Assembly: GCF_018866325.1 (NCBI RefSeq) | Contig: NZ_CP076457.1 | Span: 5,925,001 to 5,989,000 of the forward strand | Direction of reading: 5' to 3' | DNA length: 64,000 nt | From: Streptomyces sp. YPW6 | GTDB lineage: Bacteria > Actinomycetota > Actinomycetes > Streptomycetales > Streptomycetaceae | Part shown: positions 54,699-64,000 of the stretch, one piece after another | Numbering within the stretch: the first letter of the stretch is position 1 | Layout: every line of letters starts with the position of its first letter | Notes under the pieces: model-generated | Seen by the model: the letters and a program-made list of their open reading frames with translations, nothing else | What the model was told of the DNA's origin: nothing | Databases searched by the model: none | Made by a program: the position numbers and the translations under genes

Positions 54699-56431
54699 GC
54701 ATCCTCAACGAACCTCAGGGTGCCGCTCCGGCAGACGACTCGTACGAGGACGAACTGCCCGTGCGGCGCAAGCAGCCGGGAAACATCGTCGTGAAGTGGC
54801 TGACCACCACGGACCACAAGACGATCGGTACGCTCTACCTGGTCACCTCGTTCGTGTTCTTCTGCATCGGCGGACTCATGGCGCTCTTCATGCGCGCCGA
54901 GCTGGCCCGTCCGGGCACGCAGATCATGTCGAACGAGCAGTTCAACCAGGCGTTCACGATGCACGGCACGATCATGCTGCTGATGTTCGCGACGCCGCTG
55001 TTCGCCGGGTTCGCCAACTGGATCATGCCGCTGCAGATCGGCGCGCCCGACGTGGCGTTCCCGCGGCTGAACATGTTCGCGTACTGGCTGTACCTCTTCG
55101 GCTCGCTCATCGCGGTGGCCGGGTTCCTCACCCCGCAGGGTGCGGCCGACTTCGGCTGGTTCGCCTACTCCCCGCTCTCGGACGCGGTCCGTTCGCCGGG
55201 CGTCGGCGCCGACATGTGGATCATGGGTCTGGCCTTCTCCGGCTTCGGCACGATCCTCGGCTCGGTCAACTTCATCACCACGATCATCTGCATGCGCGCC
55301 CCCGGCATGACGATGTTCCGCATGCCGATCTTCACCTGGAACGTCCTGCTGACCGGTGTCCTGGTCCTGCTGGCCTTCCCGGTTCTCGCCGCCGCGCTCT
55401 TCGCGCTGGAGGCGGACCGTAAATTCGGTGCGCATGTCTTCGACGCGGCCAACGGCGGCGCGTTGCTCTGGCAACACCTCTTCTGGTTCTTCGGACACCC
55501 AGAGGTGTACATCATCGCCTTGCCGTTCTTCGGGATCATTTCCGAGGTCATCCCGGTCTTCAGCCGCAAGCCGATGTTCGGCTACATCGGTCTGATCGCC
55601 GCGACCATCGCGATCGCCGGCCTTTCCGTGACGGTGTGGGCGCACCACATGTACGTCACCGGCGGTGTGCTCCTGCCGTTCTTCTCCTTCATGACGTTCC
55701 TCATCGCCGTACCGACAGGCGTGAAGTTCTTCAACTGGATCGGCACGATGTGGAAGGGGTCGTTGTCCTTCGAGACACCGATGCTCTGGGCCGTCGGCTT
55801 CCTGATCACCTTCACCTTCGGTGGTCTGACCGGCGTCATCCTCGCCTCGCCCCCGATGGACTTCCACGTCTCCGACTCGTACTTCGTCGTCGCGCACTTC
55901 CACTACGTCATCTTCGGCACCGTGGTCTTCGCGATGTTCTCCGGATTCCACTTCTGGTGGCCGAAGTTCACCGGCAAGATGCTGGACGAGCGGCTCGGCA
56001 AGATCACGTTCTGGACGCTGTTCGTGGGCTTCCACGGCACGTTCCTGGTGCAGCACTGGCTCGGTGCCGAGGGCATGCCGCGTCGTTACGCGGACTACCT
56101 CGACGCCGACGGCTTCACCGCGCTGAACACGATCTCGACGATCTCCTCGTTCCTGCTCGGCCTGTCGATGCTCCCGTTCTTCTACAACGTCTGGAAGACC
56201 GCGAAGTACGGCAAGAAGATCGAGGTCGACGACCCGTGGGGCTACGGCCGCTCGCTGGAGTGGGCGACCTCCTGCCCGCCGCCGCGGCACAACTTCCTCA
56301 CGCTGCCGCGGATCCGTTCCGAATCCCCGGCGTTCGACCTGCACCACCCGGAGATCACCGCGCTGGAGCAGCTCGGCCATGACTCCGAGTCGGACAAGGC
56401 CCTGGCCGGCGGCAAGGAGGCAGGCAAGTGA
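54695..56431 (+). CDS. ctaD: Cytochrome c oxidase subunit I
   Basis: 578 residues, twelve membrane helices. The haem-copper ligands are visible: low-spin haem His in MHGTIMLL, CuB His and the cross-linked Tyr in [12 protein letters not shown], the HHMY pair, and haem a/a3 ligands in AHFHYV. It is the catalytic, oxygen-reducing subunit. GTG start overlaps the ctaC stop, and its own stop overlaps ctaF by GTGA. Confidence 0.97.
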   Translation: MSILNEPQGAAPADDSYEDELPVRRKQPGNIVVKWLTTTDHKTIGTLYLVTSFVFFCIGGLMALFMRAELARPGTQIMSNEQFNQAFTMHGTIMLLMFATPLFAGFANWIMPLQIGAPDVAFPRLNMFAYWLYLFGSLIAVAGFLTPQGAADFGWFAYSPLSDAVRSPGVGADMWIMGLAFSGFGTILGSVNFITTIICMRAPGMTMFRMPIFTWNVLLTGVLVLLAFPVLAAALFALEADRKFGAHVFDAANGGALLWQHLFWFFGHPEVYIIALPFFGIISEVIPVFSRKPMFGYIGLIAATIAIAGLSVTVWAHHMYVTGGVLLPFFSFMTFLIAVPTGVKFFNWIGTMWKGSLSFETPMLWAVGFLITFTFGGLTGVILASPPMDFHVSDSYFVVAHFHYVIFGTVVFAMFSGFHFWWPKFTGKMLDERLGKITFWTLFVGFHGTFLVQHWLGAEGMPRRYADYLDADGFTALNTISTISSFLLGLSMLPFFYNVWKTAKYGKKIEVDDPWGYGRSLEWATSCPPPRHNFLTLPRIRSESPAFDLHHPEITALEQLGHDSESDKALAGGKEAGK

Positions 56432-56826
56432 AGATCCAGGGACAGATGTTCATCTGGCTGAGCGTCTTCATCCTCGGCATGGCCGTCGTGTACGGCGTGT
56501 GGTCGAAGGAGCCGGTCGGCACCACGGCCCTCTTCCTGGCCTTCGGCCTGGCCATCATGATCGGCTTCTACCTGGCCTTCACGGCCAACCGGGTCGACGC
56601 GATGGCCCAGGACAACAAGGAAGCCGATGTCGCCGACGAGGCGGGCGAGCTGGGGTTCTTCTCCCCGCACAGCTGGCAGCCGCTCTCCCTGGCGGTCGGC
56701 GGAGCCTTCGCCTTCATGGGCGTCGTCTTCGGCTGGTGGCTGCTCTACTTCTCCGCACCCCTGCTCCTGATCGGCCTCTTCGGCTGGGTCTTCGAGTACT
56801 ACCGGGGCGAGAACCGCACCCAGTGA
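56428..56826 (+). CDS. ctaF: Cytochrome c oxidase subunit IV (actinobacterial CtaF)
   Basis: 132 residues with four hydrophobic segments (about 8-25, 32-50, 85-105, 108-125), ending [10 protein letters not shown]. This is the small actinobacterial oxidase subunit of CtaF type. GTG start overlaps the ctaD stop. Its 3' end is the first unit of a 15-bp tandem repeat. Confidence 0.92.
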   Translation: MKIQGQMFIWLSVFILGMAVVYGVWSKEPVGTTALFLAFGLAIMIGFYLAFTANRVDAMAQDNKEADVADEAGELGFFSPHSWQPLSLAVGGAFAFMGVVFGWWLLYFSAPLLLIGLFGWVFEYYRGENRTQ

Positions 56827-56865
56827 CACCGCACCCAGTGACACCGCACCCCGTGCCACCGCACC
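56813..56865 (+). repeat. 15-bp tandem repeat across the ctaF stop codon
   Basis: ACCGCACCCAGTGAC at 56813-56827, an exact copy at 56828-56842, then degenerate copies from 56843 and 56858. The first copy contains the TGA of ctaF. Confidence 0.9.
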
Positions 56866-56887
56866 GCCGGTGACACGCGCTACACCA

Positions 56888-56926
56888 CGAAAGGCCCGCG
56901 CCGCCGCAAGCGACGCGGGCCTTTCG
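56888..56926 (+). terminator. Hairpin terminator after ctaCDF
   Basis: A perfect 13-bp stem (CGAAAGGCCCGCG and complement) with a 13-nt loop, followed by CCCGTTTG. It ends the ctaC-ctaD-ctaF unit. Confidence 0.85.
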
Positions 56927-56982
56927 CCCGTTTGCAGTCACTGAACGCGCTGGAACGGGCGAGCCTTCCTAGCGTGGAGCGC

Positions 56983-58236
56983 ATGAACCACACGCCGCGC
57001 ATCCGCACCGTAGTGAGCTGCACCCTCCTGGTCGTGACCCTCGCCGCGGGTGCGACCGCCTGTGGCTCACCCGACGGCCACCCGCTCTCGACGAAGCCGT
57101 ACGACGCGGGCGACCAGATCTCCTTCAACGGCCCCTCGGACAACGAGAAGGCCGACCCCGACAAGCCCCTGGAAGTCACCGTCAAGGGTGACGACGGGCG
57201 CATCACCGACGTCAGCGCCGTGGACACCGGCGGCCGCCACCTCGCGGGCGAGCTCTCCGCCGACGGCAGGCGGTGGCGCTCCACCGCCCCGCTCGCGGCC
57301 GGCACCGGATACACCGTCAGGGTCTCCACCGAGAACGGCGACGGCGCCCCAGGCGTCCGTACGCTCTCCTTCGACACCTCCTCGCCCAAGAAGCTGCTGA
57401 AGGTCGCCTTCGGCCCGGAGGCGGGCACCTACGGCGTCGGACAGCCCATCACGGCGGAACTCAGCGCTCCGATCACCGACAAGGCGTCCAGGGCCACCGT
57501 CGAGCGCGCCCTGAAGGTCCGCTCCACCCCGGCCACCACCGGCTCCTGGTACTGGGTCGACGACAAGAAGCTGCACTACCGTCCGAAGGAGTACTGGCCG
57601 GCGAACGCCACCATCGAGGTGCGCTCCAACCTGGCCGGTATCAAGGTGACCAACGCGCTCTACGGGGCCGAGGCCAAGCCCCTCAAGCTCAGCACCGGCG
57701 ACCGGATCGAGGCCGTCACCGACGCCTCGGACCACTCCATGACCGTGCTCCGCAACGGAGAAGTGATCAACACCATGCCGGTCACCACCGGCAAGCCCGG
57801 CTTCTCCACCCGCAACGGCGTCAAGGTGGTGCTCGCCAAGGAGCAGTACGTACGGATGCGCGGCGAGAGCATCGGCATCGCCGCTGGCTCGTCGGAGTCC
57901 TACGACCTGCCGGTCTACTGGGCCACCCGGGTGACCTGGAGCGGCGAGTACGTGCACGCCGCCCCCTGGTCCGCCGGCTCCCACGGCAGCGCCAACGTCA
58001 GCCACGGTTGCACCGGCATGAGCACGAGCAACGCCGAATGGTTCTTCGACACCGTGCGCAAGGGCGACATCGTCAAGGTCGTCGGCAGCGCGGGCGAGGA
58101 GATGGACCCGTTCGGCAACGGGTTCGGCGACTGGAACCTCTCCTGGGAGAAGTGGCAGCAGGGCAGCGCCCTGCACCAGGGAGCGCCGGACAGCCCGCAG
58201 ACGCTCCAGGCCGCCCGGCTGCGGCCCCACGTCTGA
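56983..58236 (+). CDS. L,D-transpeptidase (YkuD) lipoprotein with Ig-like domains
   Basis: 417 residues from ATG 56983, with GGAG upstream. A signal peptide with a plausible lipobox (AGATAC) is followed by two Ig-like beta domains (about 40-125 and 130-240) and the YkuD catalytic domain, whose motif HGSANVSHGCTGMS holds the nucleophilic Cys and the His. Such enzymes form 3-3 crosslinks in peptidoglycan at the outer membrane face. It has its own terminator at each side and is not part of the respiratory operons, though it sits between them. Confidence 0.94.
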   Translation: MNHTPRIRTVVSCTLLVVTLAAGATACGSPDGHPLSTKPYDAGDQISFNGPSDNEKADPDKPLEVTVKGDDGRITDVSAVDTGGRHLAGELSADGRRWRSTAPLAAGTGYTVRVSTENGDGAPGVRTLSFDTSSPKKLLKVAFGPEAGTYGVGQPITAELSAPITDKASRATVERALKVRSTPATTGSWYWVDDKKLHYRPKEYWPANATIEVRSNLAGIKVTNALYGAEAKPLKLSTGDRIEAVTDASDHSMTVLRNGEVINTMPVTTGKPGFSTRNGVKVVLAKEQYVRMRGESIGIAAGSSESYDLPVYWATRVTWSGEYVHAAPWSAGSHGSANVSHGCTGMSTSNAEWFFDTVRKGDIVKVVGSAGEEMDPFGNGFGDWNLSWEKWQQGSALHQGAPDSPQTLQAARLRPHV

Positions 58237-58263
58237 CCGTCCGGGCCCTGCCGGGTCCGCGGA

Positions 58264-58300
58264 GAAGCCCCCACGCCCTCCAGCGGGACGTGGGGGCTTC
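58264..58300. terminator. Hairpin terminator between transpeptidase and receiver genes
   Basis: A perfect 12-bp stem (GAAGCCCCCACG and complement) with a 13-nt loop, between convergent genes. Confidence 0.82.
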
Positions 58301-58320
58301 CCGGCACCCTCGGGCCGCTC

Positions 58321-58722
58321 TCAGGCCTCCACGGCGAGCCGCTGCCGCAGGAGCGCCGCCAGCGCGTCGGCGAACTCCACCGGGTCGACCGGCAGCGTCA
58401 CGGCGGACTCCGCGCGGCTCCAGGTGGCCAGCCACGCGTCCTGCGGGCGGCCGATCAGGAGGAGGACCGGCGGGCAGTGGTAGATCTCGTCCTTGATCTG
58501 GCGGCAGACGCCCATACCGCCGACGGGAGCCGTCTCCCCGTCCAGCACGCAGACGTCGACGCCGCCGCCCTCCAGCGCCTTCAGGACGGCCGGGAGCGTC
58601 GCACACTCCAGGAACTCCACCGGTGGGACGTCCGCGGCAGGCCTGCGACCGGCTGCCAGCCTCACCTGCTCGCGGATGTTGGCGTCGTCGCTGTAGACCA
58701 GGACCGTGGCGGTCGCCTGCAT
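58321..58722 (-). CDS. Degenerate response-regulator receiver-like protein
   Basis: 133 residues from ATG 58722, preceded by GGAGGA. It has the receiver fold: acidic pair in VYSDDANIREQ, candidate phospho-Asp in DVCVLDGETAP, then VLLLIGRPQDAW and ESAVTLPVDPVEFADAL. The conserved Lys before the Pro is replaced (TLP instead of K-P), and no output domain follows. It may sense something without phosphorylation or act as a partner. Divergent from ctaE, with 199 nt between them; a role in respiratory control is only suggested by position. Confidence 0.78.
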   Translation of the reverse strand: MQATATVLVYSDDANIREQVRLAAGRRPAADVPPVEFLECATLPAVLKALEGGGVDVCVLDGETAPVGGMGVCRQIKDEIYHCPPVLLLIGRPQDAWLATWSRAESAVTLPVDPVEFADALAALLRQRLAVEA

Positions 58723-58831
58723 TGTTCCTCCGTGACATCGACGTCGTCGGGGCTCTCGGGGCATGAACCGATGCGCGGATCGTACTCCGCCCGACCGGCC
58801 GTCAGCACCGGTAATGACGACGACGGGATGG

Positions 58832-58884
58832 GCCGTTCGGCGCAGGGCAGGACCCCTGCCGACGGTACGGACACACCGAACGGC
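58832..58884 (+). promoter_or_regulatory. Nested stem-loop upstream of ctaE
   Basis: Outer 9-bp stem GCCGTTCGG / CCGAACGGC (58832-58840, 58876-58884) encloses an inner 6-bp stem GGCAGG / CCTGCC. It lies about 40 nt before the ctaE start and could be part of its leader. Confidence 0.45.
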
Positions 58885-58910
58885 ACCCCCCGGGGTGAGG
58901 GCGGGATAAG

Positions 58911-58931
58911 CGACCGACATAATGTCGGTCG
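58911..58931 (+). promoter_or_regulatory. Palindrome over the ctaE start codon
   Basis: CGACCGACAT and ATGTCGGTCG are perfect complements around one A; the start codon is the first three bases of the right arm. It may be an operator or an RNA hairpin that hides the start. Confidence 0.6.
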
Positions 58932-59542
58932 TGGCGACAGCAACGACAGTAGAAACCGGGCACGCGCACCCGTCGGTCAATCGGCCGAACCTCACCAGCG
59001 TCGGAACCATCATCTGGTTGAGTTCCGAGCTGATGTTCTTCGCGGCCCTCTTCGCGATGTACTTCACCCTGCGATCGGTGATGGGACCCGATTACTGGAA
59101 GGAGATGTCCGATCATCTGAACTTCCCGTTCTCGGCGACGAACACCACGATCCTGGTGCTCTCCTCACTCACCTGCCAGCTCGGCGTCTTCGCCGCCGAG
59201 CGGGGCGATGTGAAGAAGCTCCGCACCTGGTTCATCATCACGTTCGTGATGGGTGCGATCTTCATCGGCGGCCAGGTCCTGGAGTACACCGAGCTGGTCA
59301 AGGACGCGGGGCTCTCCCTCTCGTCCGACCCCTACGGCTCGGTGTTCTACCTGACCACCGGCTTCCACGGTCTGCACGTGACAGGCGGTCTCATCGCCTT
59401 CCTGCTGGTCCTCGGCAGAACGTACGCGGCCAAGAGGTTCACCCACGATCAGGCCACCGCCGCCATCGTCGTGTCCTACTACTGGCACTTCGTCGATGTC
59501 GTATGGATCGGCCTGTTCGCAACGATCTACATGATCAAGTAA
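58922..59542 (+). CDS. ctaE: Cytochrome c oxidase subunit III
   Basis: 206 residues with five membrane helices (about 27-47, 70-90, 100-120, 140-160, 180-203) and the subunit III pattern [24 protein letters not shown] and [14 protein letters not shown]. It stabilises the oxidase. ATG 58922 matches the usual N-terminus. It is 56 nt before qcrC and starts the ctaE-qcrCAB unit. Confidence 0.95.
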   Translation: MSVVATATTVETGHAHPSVNRPNLTSVGTIIWLSSELMFFAALFAMYFTLRSVMGPDYWKEMSDHLNFPFSATNTTILVLSSLTCQLGVFAAERGDVKKLRTWFIITFVMGAIFIGGQVLEYTELVKDAGLSLSSDPYGSVFYLTTGFHGLHVTGGLIAFLLVLGRTYAAKRFTHDQATAAIVVSYYWHFVDVVWIGLFATIYMIK

Positions 59543-59598
59543 CCCGGGCTCGCACCCGCCCACCATCGACGCAGAAGATCCTGACACCGGGGTAATCC

Positions 59599-60408
59599 GT
59601 GAAAAAGCTCTCCGCACGACGACGCCATCCGCTGGCGGCGGTCGTCGTACTACTCCTCGCGCTGGCGGCTACCGGGGGGCTGTACGCCGCGTTTGCGCCT
59701 GCGGGCAAGGCGCAGGCCGATGAAACCGCCCAGTCCCTCGCCATCGAAGAGGGCAAGAAGCTCTACGCCGTAGGCTGCGCCAGCTGCCACGGAACCGGCG
59801 GTCAGGGCACCACCGACGGGCCGTCCCTCGTGGGTGTGGGCTCCGCCGCCGTGGACTTCCAGGTCGGTACGGGCCGTATGCCCGCGCAGCAGCCGGGCGC
59901 CCAGGTACCGAAGAAGAAGGTCATCTACAGCCAGGCCGAGATCGACCAGCTCGCGGCCTACGTCGCCTCGCTCGGCGCCGGCCCGGTCACCCCGACCGAC
60001 AAGCAGGTCGACCCGGCGGGTGCGGACGTCGCCAACGGTGGCGAGCTCTTCCGCACCAACTGCGCCCAGTGCCACAACTTCACCGGTAAGGGCGGAGCCC
60101 TCACGGAGGGCAAGTACGCACCGGACCTCGAAGGCGTGAGCCCGAAGCACATCTACGAGGCCATGCAGACCGGCCCGCAGAGCATGCCCTCCTTCCCCGA
60201 CACGACGATGCCGGCGCAGGAGAAGAAGGACATCATCGCGTACATCGAGTCCGTGAACGGTGACGAGACGGAGAGCCCCGGCGGTCTGGCCCTCGGGGGC
60301 CTCGGTCCGGTCAGCGAAGGTCTGTTCGCCTGGATCTTCGGACTCGGCGCGCTCGTCGCAGTCGCCGTTTGGGTCGCGGCCCACACCGCTAAGGCCAAGA
60401 AGTCATGA
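59599..60408 (+). CDS. qcrC: Cytochrome bc1 complex dihaem cytochrome c subunit
   Basis: 269 residues. An N-terminal membrane anchor is followed by two cytochrome c domains with CASCH and CAQCH haem-binding motifs, and a C-terminal helix. The fused dihaem form is the actinobacterial way of passing electrons directly to CtaC without soluble cytochrome c. GTG 59599 has GGGG upstream. It overlaps qcrA by ATGA. Confidence 0.95.
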   Translation: MKKLSARRRHPLAAVVVLLLALAATGGLYAAFAPAGKAQADETAQSLAIEEGKKLYAVGCASCHGTGGQGTTDGPSLVGVGSAAVDFQVGTGRMPAQQPGAQVPKKKVIYSQAEIDQLAAYVASLGAGPVTPTDKQVDPAGADVANGGELFRTNCAQCHNFTGKGGALTEGKYAPDLEGVSPKHIYEAMQTGPQSMPSFPDTTMPAQEKKDIIAYIESVNGDETESPGGLALGGLGPVSEGLFAWIFGLGALVAVAVWVAAHTAKAKKS

Positions 60409-61457
60409 GTAGCCAACAGATTCCAGAAGACAGCCTGCCCGCAGTGCAGGAGAACGCGCACGGCGCGGTCGAGGGGACGGACGACCCGTTCGCCGACCCG
60501 GGGCTGCCGGCCCACAAGCCGCGCATCCAGGACCTCGACGAACGCGCCGCGAAACGCTCCGAGCGGGCCGTCGCGCTCATGTTCACCCTCTCGATGCTGG
60601 CGACGGTGGGCTTCATCGCCTCCTACGTCATCTTCCCGGTGGACAAGATCGTCTACATCTGGCCGTTCGGCCATGTGAGCCCGCTCAACTTCTCCCTGGG
60701 GCTGACCCTGGGCGCCGCGCTCTTCTTCATCGGCGCGGGGGCCGTCCACTGGGCGCGCACCCTGATGTCGGACGTCGAGGTCGCCGCCGAGCGTCACCCG
60801 ATCGAGGCGACGCCCGAGGTCAAGGCCCAGGTCATGGCCGACTTCGCGGCCGGTGCCGAGGAGTCCGCGATCGGCCGTCGCAAGCTGATCCGCAACACCA
60901 TGTTCGGTGCGCTGGCCCTGGTGCCGCTCTCCGGTGTGGTGCTGCTGCGCGACCTCGGTCCGCTGCCGGAGAAGAAGCTCCGCAACACCCTCTGGGCGGA
61001 GGGCAAGCAGCTCATCAACATGAACACGATGAAGCCGCTGCGCCCCGAGCACATCACCGTCGGGTCGCTGGCCTTCGCCATGCCCGAGGGGCTCGACCCG
61101 GAGTCGCACGACTTCCAGACGCAGATGGGCAAGGCCGCCCTGATGATCGTCCGCATCGAGCCGGACGACATCAAGGACAAGCGCCAGCGTGACTGGGCCC
61201 ACGAGGGCATCGTCGCGTTCTCCAAGATCTGCACCCACGTCGGCTGCCCGATCAGCCTGTACGAGCAGCAGACACACCACGTGCTCTGCCCGTGCCACCA
61301 GTCCACCTTCGACCTCTCCGACGGCGCTCGCGTCATCTTCGGTCCCGCCGGCCACCCGCTTCCGCAGCTGCGGATCGGTGTCAACAGCGAGGGCAACCTC
61401 GAGGCGCTCGGCGACTTCGACGAGCCCGTCGGTGCTGCCTTCTGGGAGCGCGGATGA
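60405..61457 (+). CDS. qcrA: Cytochrome bc1 complex Rieske iron-sulfur subunit
   Basis: 350 residues. A long N-terminus with three membrane helices (about 60-82, 95-118, 165-185) is typical of actinobacteria. The C-terminal Rieske domain has the [2Fe-2S] ligands in CTHVGC and CPCHQS. It takes electrons from menaquinol. Overlaps of 4 nt join it to qcrC and qcrB. Confidence 0.96.
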   Translation: MSSQQIPEDSLPAVQENAHGAVEGTDDPFADPGLPAHKPRIQDLDERAAKRSERAVALMFTLSMLATVGFIASYVIFPVDKIVYIWPFGHVSPLNFSLGLTLGAALFFIGAGAVHWARTLMSDVEVAAERHPIEATPEVKAQVMADFAAGAEESAIGRRKLIRNTMFGALALVPLSGVVLLRDLGPLPEKKLRNTLWAEGKQLINMNTMKPLRPEHITVGSLAFAMPEGLDPESHDFQTQMGKAALMIVRIEPDDIKDKRQRDWAHEGIVAFSKICTHVGCPISLYEQQTHHVLCPCHQSTFDLSDGARVIFGPAGHPLPQLRIGVNSEGNLEALGDFDEPVGAAFWERG

Positions 61458-63103
61458 GTACTGCGACCACGAACCCCTCCGCCGCCGAACCGGCGAGCGG
61501 ACGCAAGGCTCCGGCCGGCGAGCGGGTTGCCGACTGGGCTGACGGCCGGCTGGGCATCTACGGCCTGGCCAAGGCCAACATGCGCAAGATCTTCCCGGAC
61601 CACTGGTCCTTCATGCTCGGTGAGGTCTGCCTCTACAGCTTCATCATCATCATCCTCACGGGTGTGTACCTGACGCTGTTCTTCCAGCCGAGCATGGGCG
61701 AGATCGTCTACCACGGTCCGTACGAGCCCATGCAGGGCATCCGGATGTCCGAGGCCTACGCCTCGACCCTGAAGATCAGCTTCGAGGTCCGCGGTGGTCT
61801 GCTGGTCCGGCAGATCCACCACTGGGCCGCCCTGATCTTCCTGGCCGGCATGTTCGTGCACATGATGCGCGTCTTCTTCACGGGCGCCTTCCGCAAGCCG
61901 CGCGAGATCAACTGGCTCTTCGGCTTCCTGCTGTTCGTGCTCGGCATGTTCACCGGGTTCACCGGCTACTCCCTCCCGGACGACCTGCTCTCCGGTACGG
62001 GTGTCCGCTTCACCCAGGGCGCGATCCTGTCCGTGCCGATCGTCGGTACGTACATCTCGATGTTCCTGTTCGGCGGCGAGTTCCCCGGCCACGACTTCGT
62101 GGCCCGGTTCTACTCGATCCACATCCTGCTGCTGCCGGGCATCATGCTCGGTCTGCTGGTGGCCCACCTGATCCTGGTCTTCTACCACAAGCACACGCAG
62201 TTCGCGGGTCCCGGCCGGACCAACAAGAACGTCGTCGGCATGCCGCTGCTGCCCGTGTACATGGCGAAGGCCGGAGGGTTCTTCTTCCTCGTCTTCGGCA
62301 TCATCGCGATCATCTCGGCCATCGCCACGATCAACCCGATCTGGGCGCTCGGCCCGTACCGGGTCGACCAGGTGTCCACCGGCGCCCAGCCCGACTGGTA
62401 CATGGGCTTCGCCGAGGGTCTGGTCCGTGTGATGCCGGGCTGGGAGATCAACCTGTGGGGCCACACGCTCGTCCTGGGCGTGTTCATCCCGCTGATCGCC
62501 TTCGGCCTGGTGCTCGGTGTCATCGCGCTCTACCCGTTCATCGAGTCCTGGATCACCGGCGACAAGCGCGAGCACCACATCCTGGACCGCCCGCGCAACG
62601 CCCCGACCCGGACCGCGTTCGGCGTCGCCTGGATCACGGCGTACTTCATCGGCCTCGTCGGCGGTGGAAACGACCTGTGGGCCACGCACTTCCACCTGTC
62701 GATCAACGCGATCACCTGGTTCGTCCGGATCTTCTTCTTCGCCGGTCCGGTCATCGCCTTCATCGTCACCAAGCGGATCTGCCTCGGCCTCCAGCGCCGC
62801 GACCGGGAGAAGGTGCTGCACGGCCGCGAGAGCGGCATCATCAAGCGCCTGCCGCACGGTGAGTTCGTGGAGGTCCACGAGCCGCTCAGCCGCGAGCAGC
62901 TGCACACGCTCACGGCGCACGAGCAGTACAAGCCGCTCGAACTCGGCCCCGAGGTCGACGAGAACGGTGTCAAGCGGAAGATCTCCCCGGTGCAGAAGCT
63001 GCGCGCCAAGCTCAGCAAGGGGTACTTCGCCGAGGGGAACCAGATCCCGAAGGCGACCGCCGAGGAGTACAAGGAGATCAGCGAGGGCCACGGCCACCAC
63101 TGA
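61454..63103 (+). CDS. qcrB: Cytochrome bc1 complex cytochrome b subunit
   Basis: 549 residues from ATG 61454. About eight membrane helices; the haem b ligands are the His pairs in RQIHHWAALIFLAGMFVHMMR and SIHILLLPGIMLGLLVAHL. The quinol-site region (cd helix) contains PDDLLSGTGVRF. A 100-residue charged C-terminal extension is normal for actinobacterial QcrB. It completes the bcc complex partner of the aa3 oxidase. Confidence 0.97.
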   Translation: MSTATTNPSAAEPASGRKAPAGERVADWADGRLGIYGLAKANMRKIFPDHWSFMLGEVCLYSFIIIILTGVYLTLFFQPSMGEIVYHGPYEPMQGIRMSEAYASTLKISFEVRGGLLVRQIHHWAALIFLAGMFVHMMRVFFTGAFRKPREINWLFGFLLFVLGMFTGFTGYSLPDDLLSGTGVRFTQGAILSVPIVGTYISMFLFGGEFPGHDFVARFYSIHILLLPGIMLGLLVAHLILVFYHKHTQFAGPGRTNKNVVGMPLLPVYMAKAGGFFFLVFGIIAIISAIATINPIWALGPYRVDQVSTGAQPDWYMGFAEGLVRVMPGWEINLWGHTLVLGVFIPLIAFGLVLGVIALYPFIESWITGDKREHHILDRPRNAPTRTAFGVAWITAYFIGLVGGGNDLWATHFHLSINAITWFVRIFFFAGPVIAFIVTKRICLGLQRRDREKVLHGRESGIIKRLPHGEFVEVHEPLSREQLHTLTAHEQYKPLELGPEVDENGVKRKISPVQKLRAKLSKGYFAEGNQIPKATAEEYKEISEGHGHH

Positions 63104-63127
63104 TCATCTGACCTGATCGCCACCGCG

Positions 63128-63158
63128 AGAGCCCCGTCCATTCGATGGACGGGGCTCT
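63128..63158 (+). terminator. Hairpin terminator after qcrB
   Basis: A perfect 14-bp stem (AGAGCCCCGTCCAT and complement) with loop TCG and a short T-containing tail. It ends the ctaE-qcrCAB unit. Confidence 0.88.
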
Positions 63159-63226
63159 TCGCGGTCCCCGGGGCTGGATAGGGTGGAGCCGACTCTTCTG
63201 ACCGGCTGTGGACCCTGGAGCGGACC

Positions 63227-64000
63227 ATGAACGTGGTGACCCCGAGCGGCGGCGACGGCGTGGCGGACCGTTCCTGGCCCGGCCTGCTGAACCCCCTGCT
63301 GCGCGGCGAGGACCTCAGCTCCGAGGAGACCGCCTGGGCCATGGACCGCATCATGAGCGGCGAGGCCACCGACGCGCAGATCGCCGGGTTCGCCGTGGCG
63401 CTGCGGGCCAAGGGCGAGACCGTGGACGAGGTCACCGGATTGGTCCGCGCGATGTACGCCCACGCCAACACCATCGAGGTGCCCGGCCGCACCGTCGACA
63501 TCGTCGGCACCGGCGGCGACCTCGCCAAGACCGTCAACATCTCCACCATGTCCGCGATCGTCATCGCCGGCACCGGCGCCAAGGTCGTCAAGCACGGCAA
63601 CCGGGCCGCGTCCTCGGCGAGCGGCTCCTCCGACGTACTGGAGAAGCTCGGCGTCAACCTGGAGCTGACCCCGCGCCGGGTGGTCGAGGTGGCCGAGCAG
63701 GCGGGCATCACCTTCTGCTTCGCCGTGAAGTTCCACCCCGCCCTGCGGTACGCCGCCAAGGCCCGCAAGGAGCTCGGCGCGCAGACCACGTTCAACATCC
63801 TGGGCCCCCTCACCAACCCGGCCCAGGTGCGCGCCCAGGCCGTCGGGGTCGCCGACGCCCGGATGGCGCCCATCGTCGCGGGCGTGCTGGCCGGCCGGGG
63901 CAATTCCGCCCTCGTCTTCCGCGGCGACGACGGACTCGACGAGCTGACCACCACGGCCACCTCCCGGGTCTGGGTGGTGCGCGACGGCGCGGTCCGCGAG
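63227..64000 (+). CDS. trpD: Anthranilate phosphoribosyltransferase, N-terminal part, runs off window
   Basis: At least 258 residues from ATG 63227 with GGAG upstream; the frame is open at the right edge. Clear motifs are GTGGD (PRPP/Mg binding), [26 protein letters not shown] and [11 protein letters not shown]. It transfers phosphoribose to anthranilate in tryptophan synthesis. No other trp gene is in the window. The order trpD next to qcrB is the conserved Streptomyces arrangement. Confidence 0.95.
   Translation, partial: MNVVTPSGGDGVADRSWPGLLNPLLRGEDLSSEETAWAMDRIMSGEATDAQIAGFAVALRAKGETVDEVTGLVRAMYAHANTIEVPGRTVDIVGTGGDLAKTVNISTMSAIVIAGTGAKVVKHGNRAASSASGSSDVLEKLGVNLELTPRRVVEVAEQAGITFCFAVKFHPALRYAAKARKELGAQTTFNILGPLTNPAQVRAQAVGVADARMAPIVAGVLAGRGNSALVFRGDDGLDELTTTATSRVWVVRDGAVRE

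Overview
The window is very GC-rich DNA with strongly G/C-biased third codon positions. It carries an actinobacterial aa3/bcc respiratory gene set with a fused QcrC dihaem cytochrome, and a giant modular PKS. This points to Streptomyces or a close relative. About 38 protein genes are supported. I see no rRNA, tRNA, CRISPR array or insertion sequence.

Left part, 1 to about 29.7 kb, is a trans-AT polyketide synthase cluster on the minus strand, running off the left edge. In transcription order it holds: a GbsR/MarR-type regulator, an Sfp-type phosphopantetheinyl transferase, a PfaD-type trans-enoylreductase, a stand-alone malonyl acyltransferase, then the megasynthases. The first synthase starts with an unusual MaoC hydratase - SDR reductase - FkbH - ACP loading region, read as making a glyceryl-derived (probably lactyl) starter. 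It continues KS-KR-ACP-KS-KR-ACP-KS, but the reading frame breaks at about 20,050. The next synthase is DH-ACP-ACP-KS-KR-ACP-KS-cMT-ACP-KS, and the one at the edge begins KR-ACP-KS. All AT activity is supplied in trans. By inference the domain order fits the methyl end of an aplasmomycin/boromycin/tartrolon-type boron macrodiolide.

29.9 to 36.1 kb is accessory: a YczE-family membrane protein next to the sfp gene (a pairing known from Bacillus), a second GbsR/MarR paralogue with a striking four-half-site operator over its own start codon, a YcaO-TfuA thioamidation pair with no obvious precursor peptide, a DedA-like membrane protein and a secreted HtrA-type protease.

36.2 to 64 kb is mostly conserved Streptomyces chromosome: a methyltransferase with an apparent CTG start, a DUF3043 protein, pspA and its partner, a two-component system, an RND transporter, a TPR protein, nadA, an A-type Fe-S carrier, a membrane protein, a PfkB-family sugar kinase, and a cysteine desulfurase-TusA fusion. 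After these come the terminal respiratory chain (ctaC, ctaD, ctaF; ctaE, qcrC, qcrA, qcrB) with an L,D-transpeptidase and a degenerate receiver protein between its two blocks, and the start of trpD. Genes inside units overlap by 4 bases (ATGA or GTGA), and hairpin terminators close most units.
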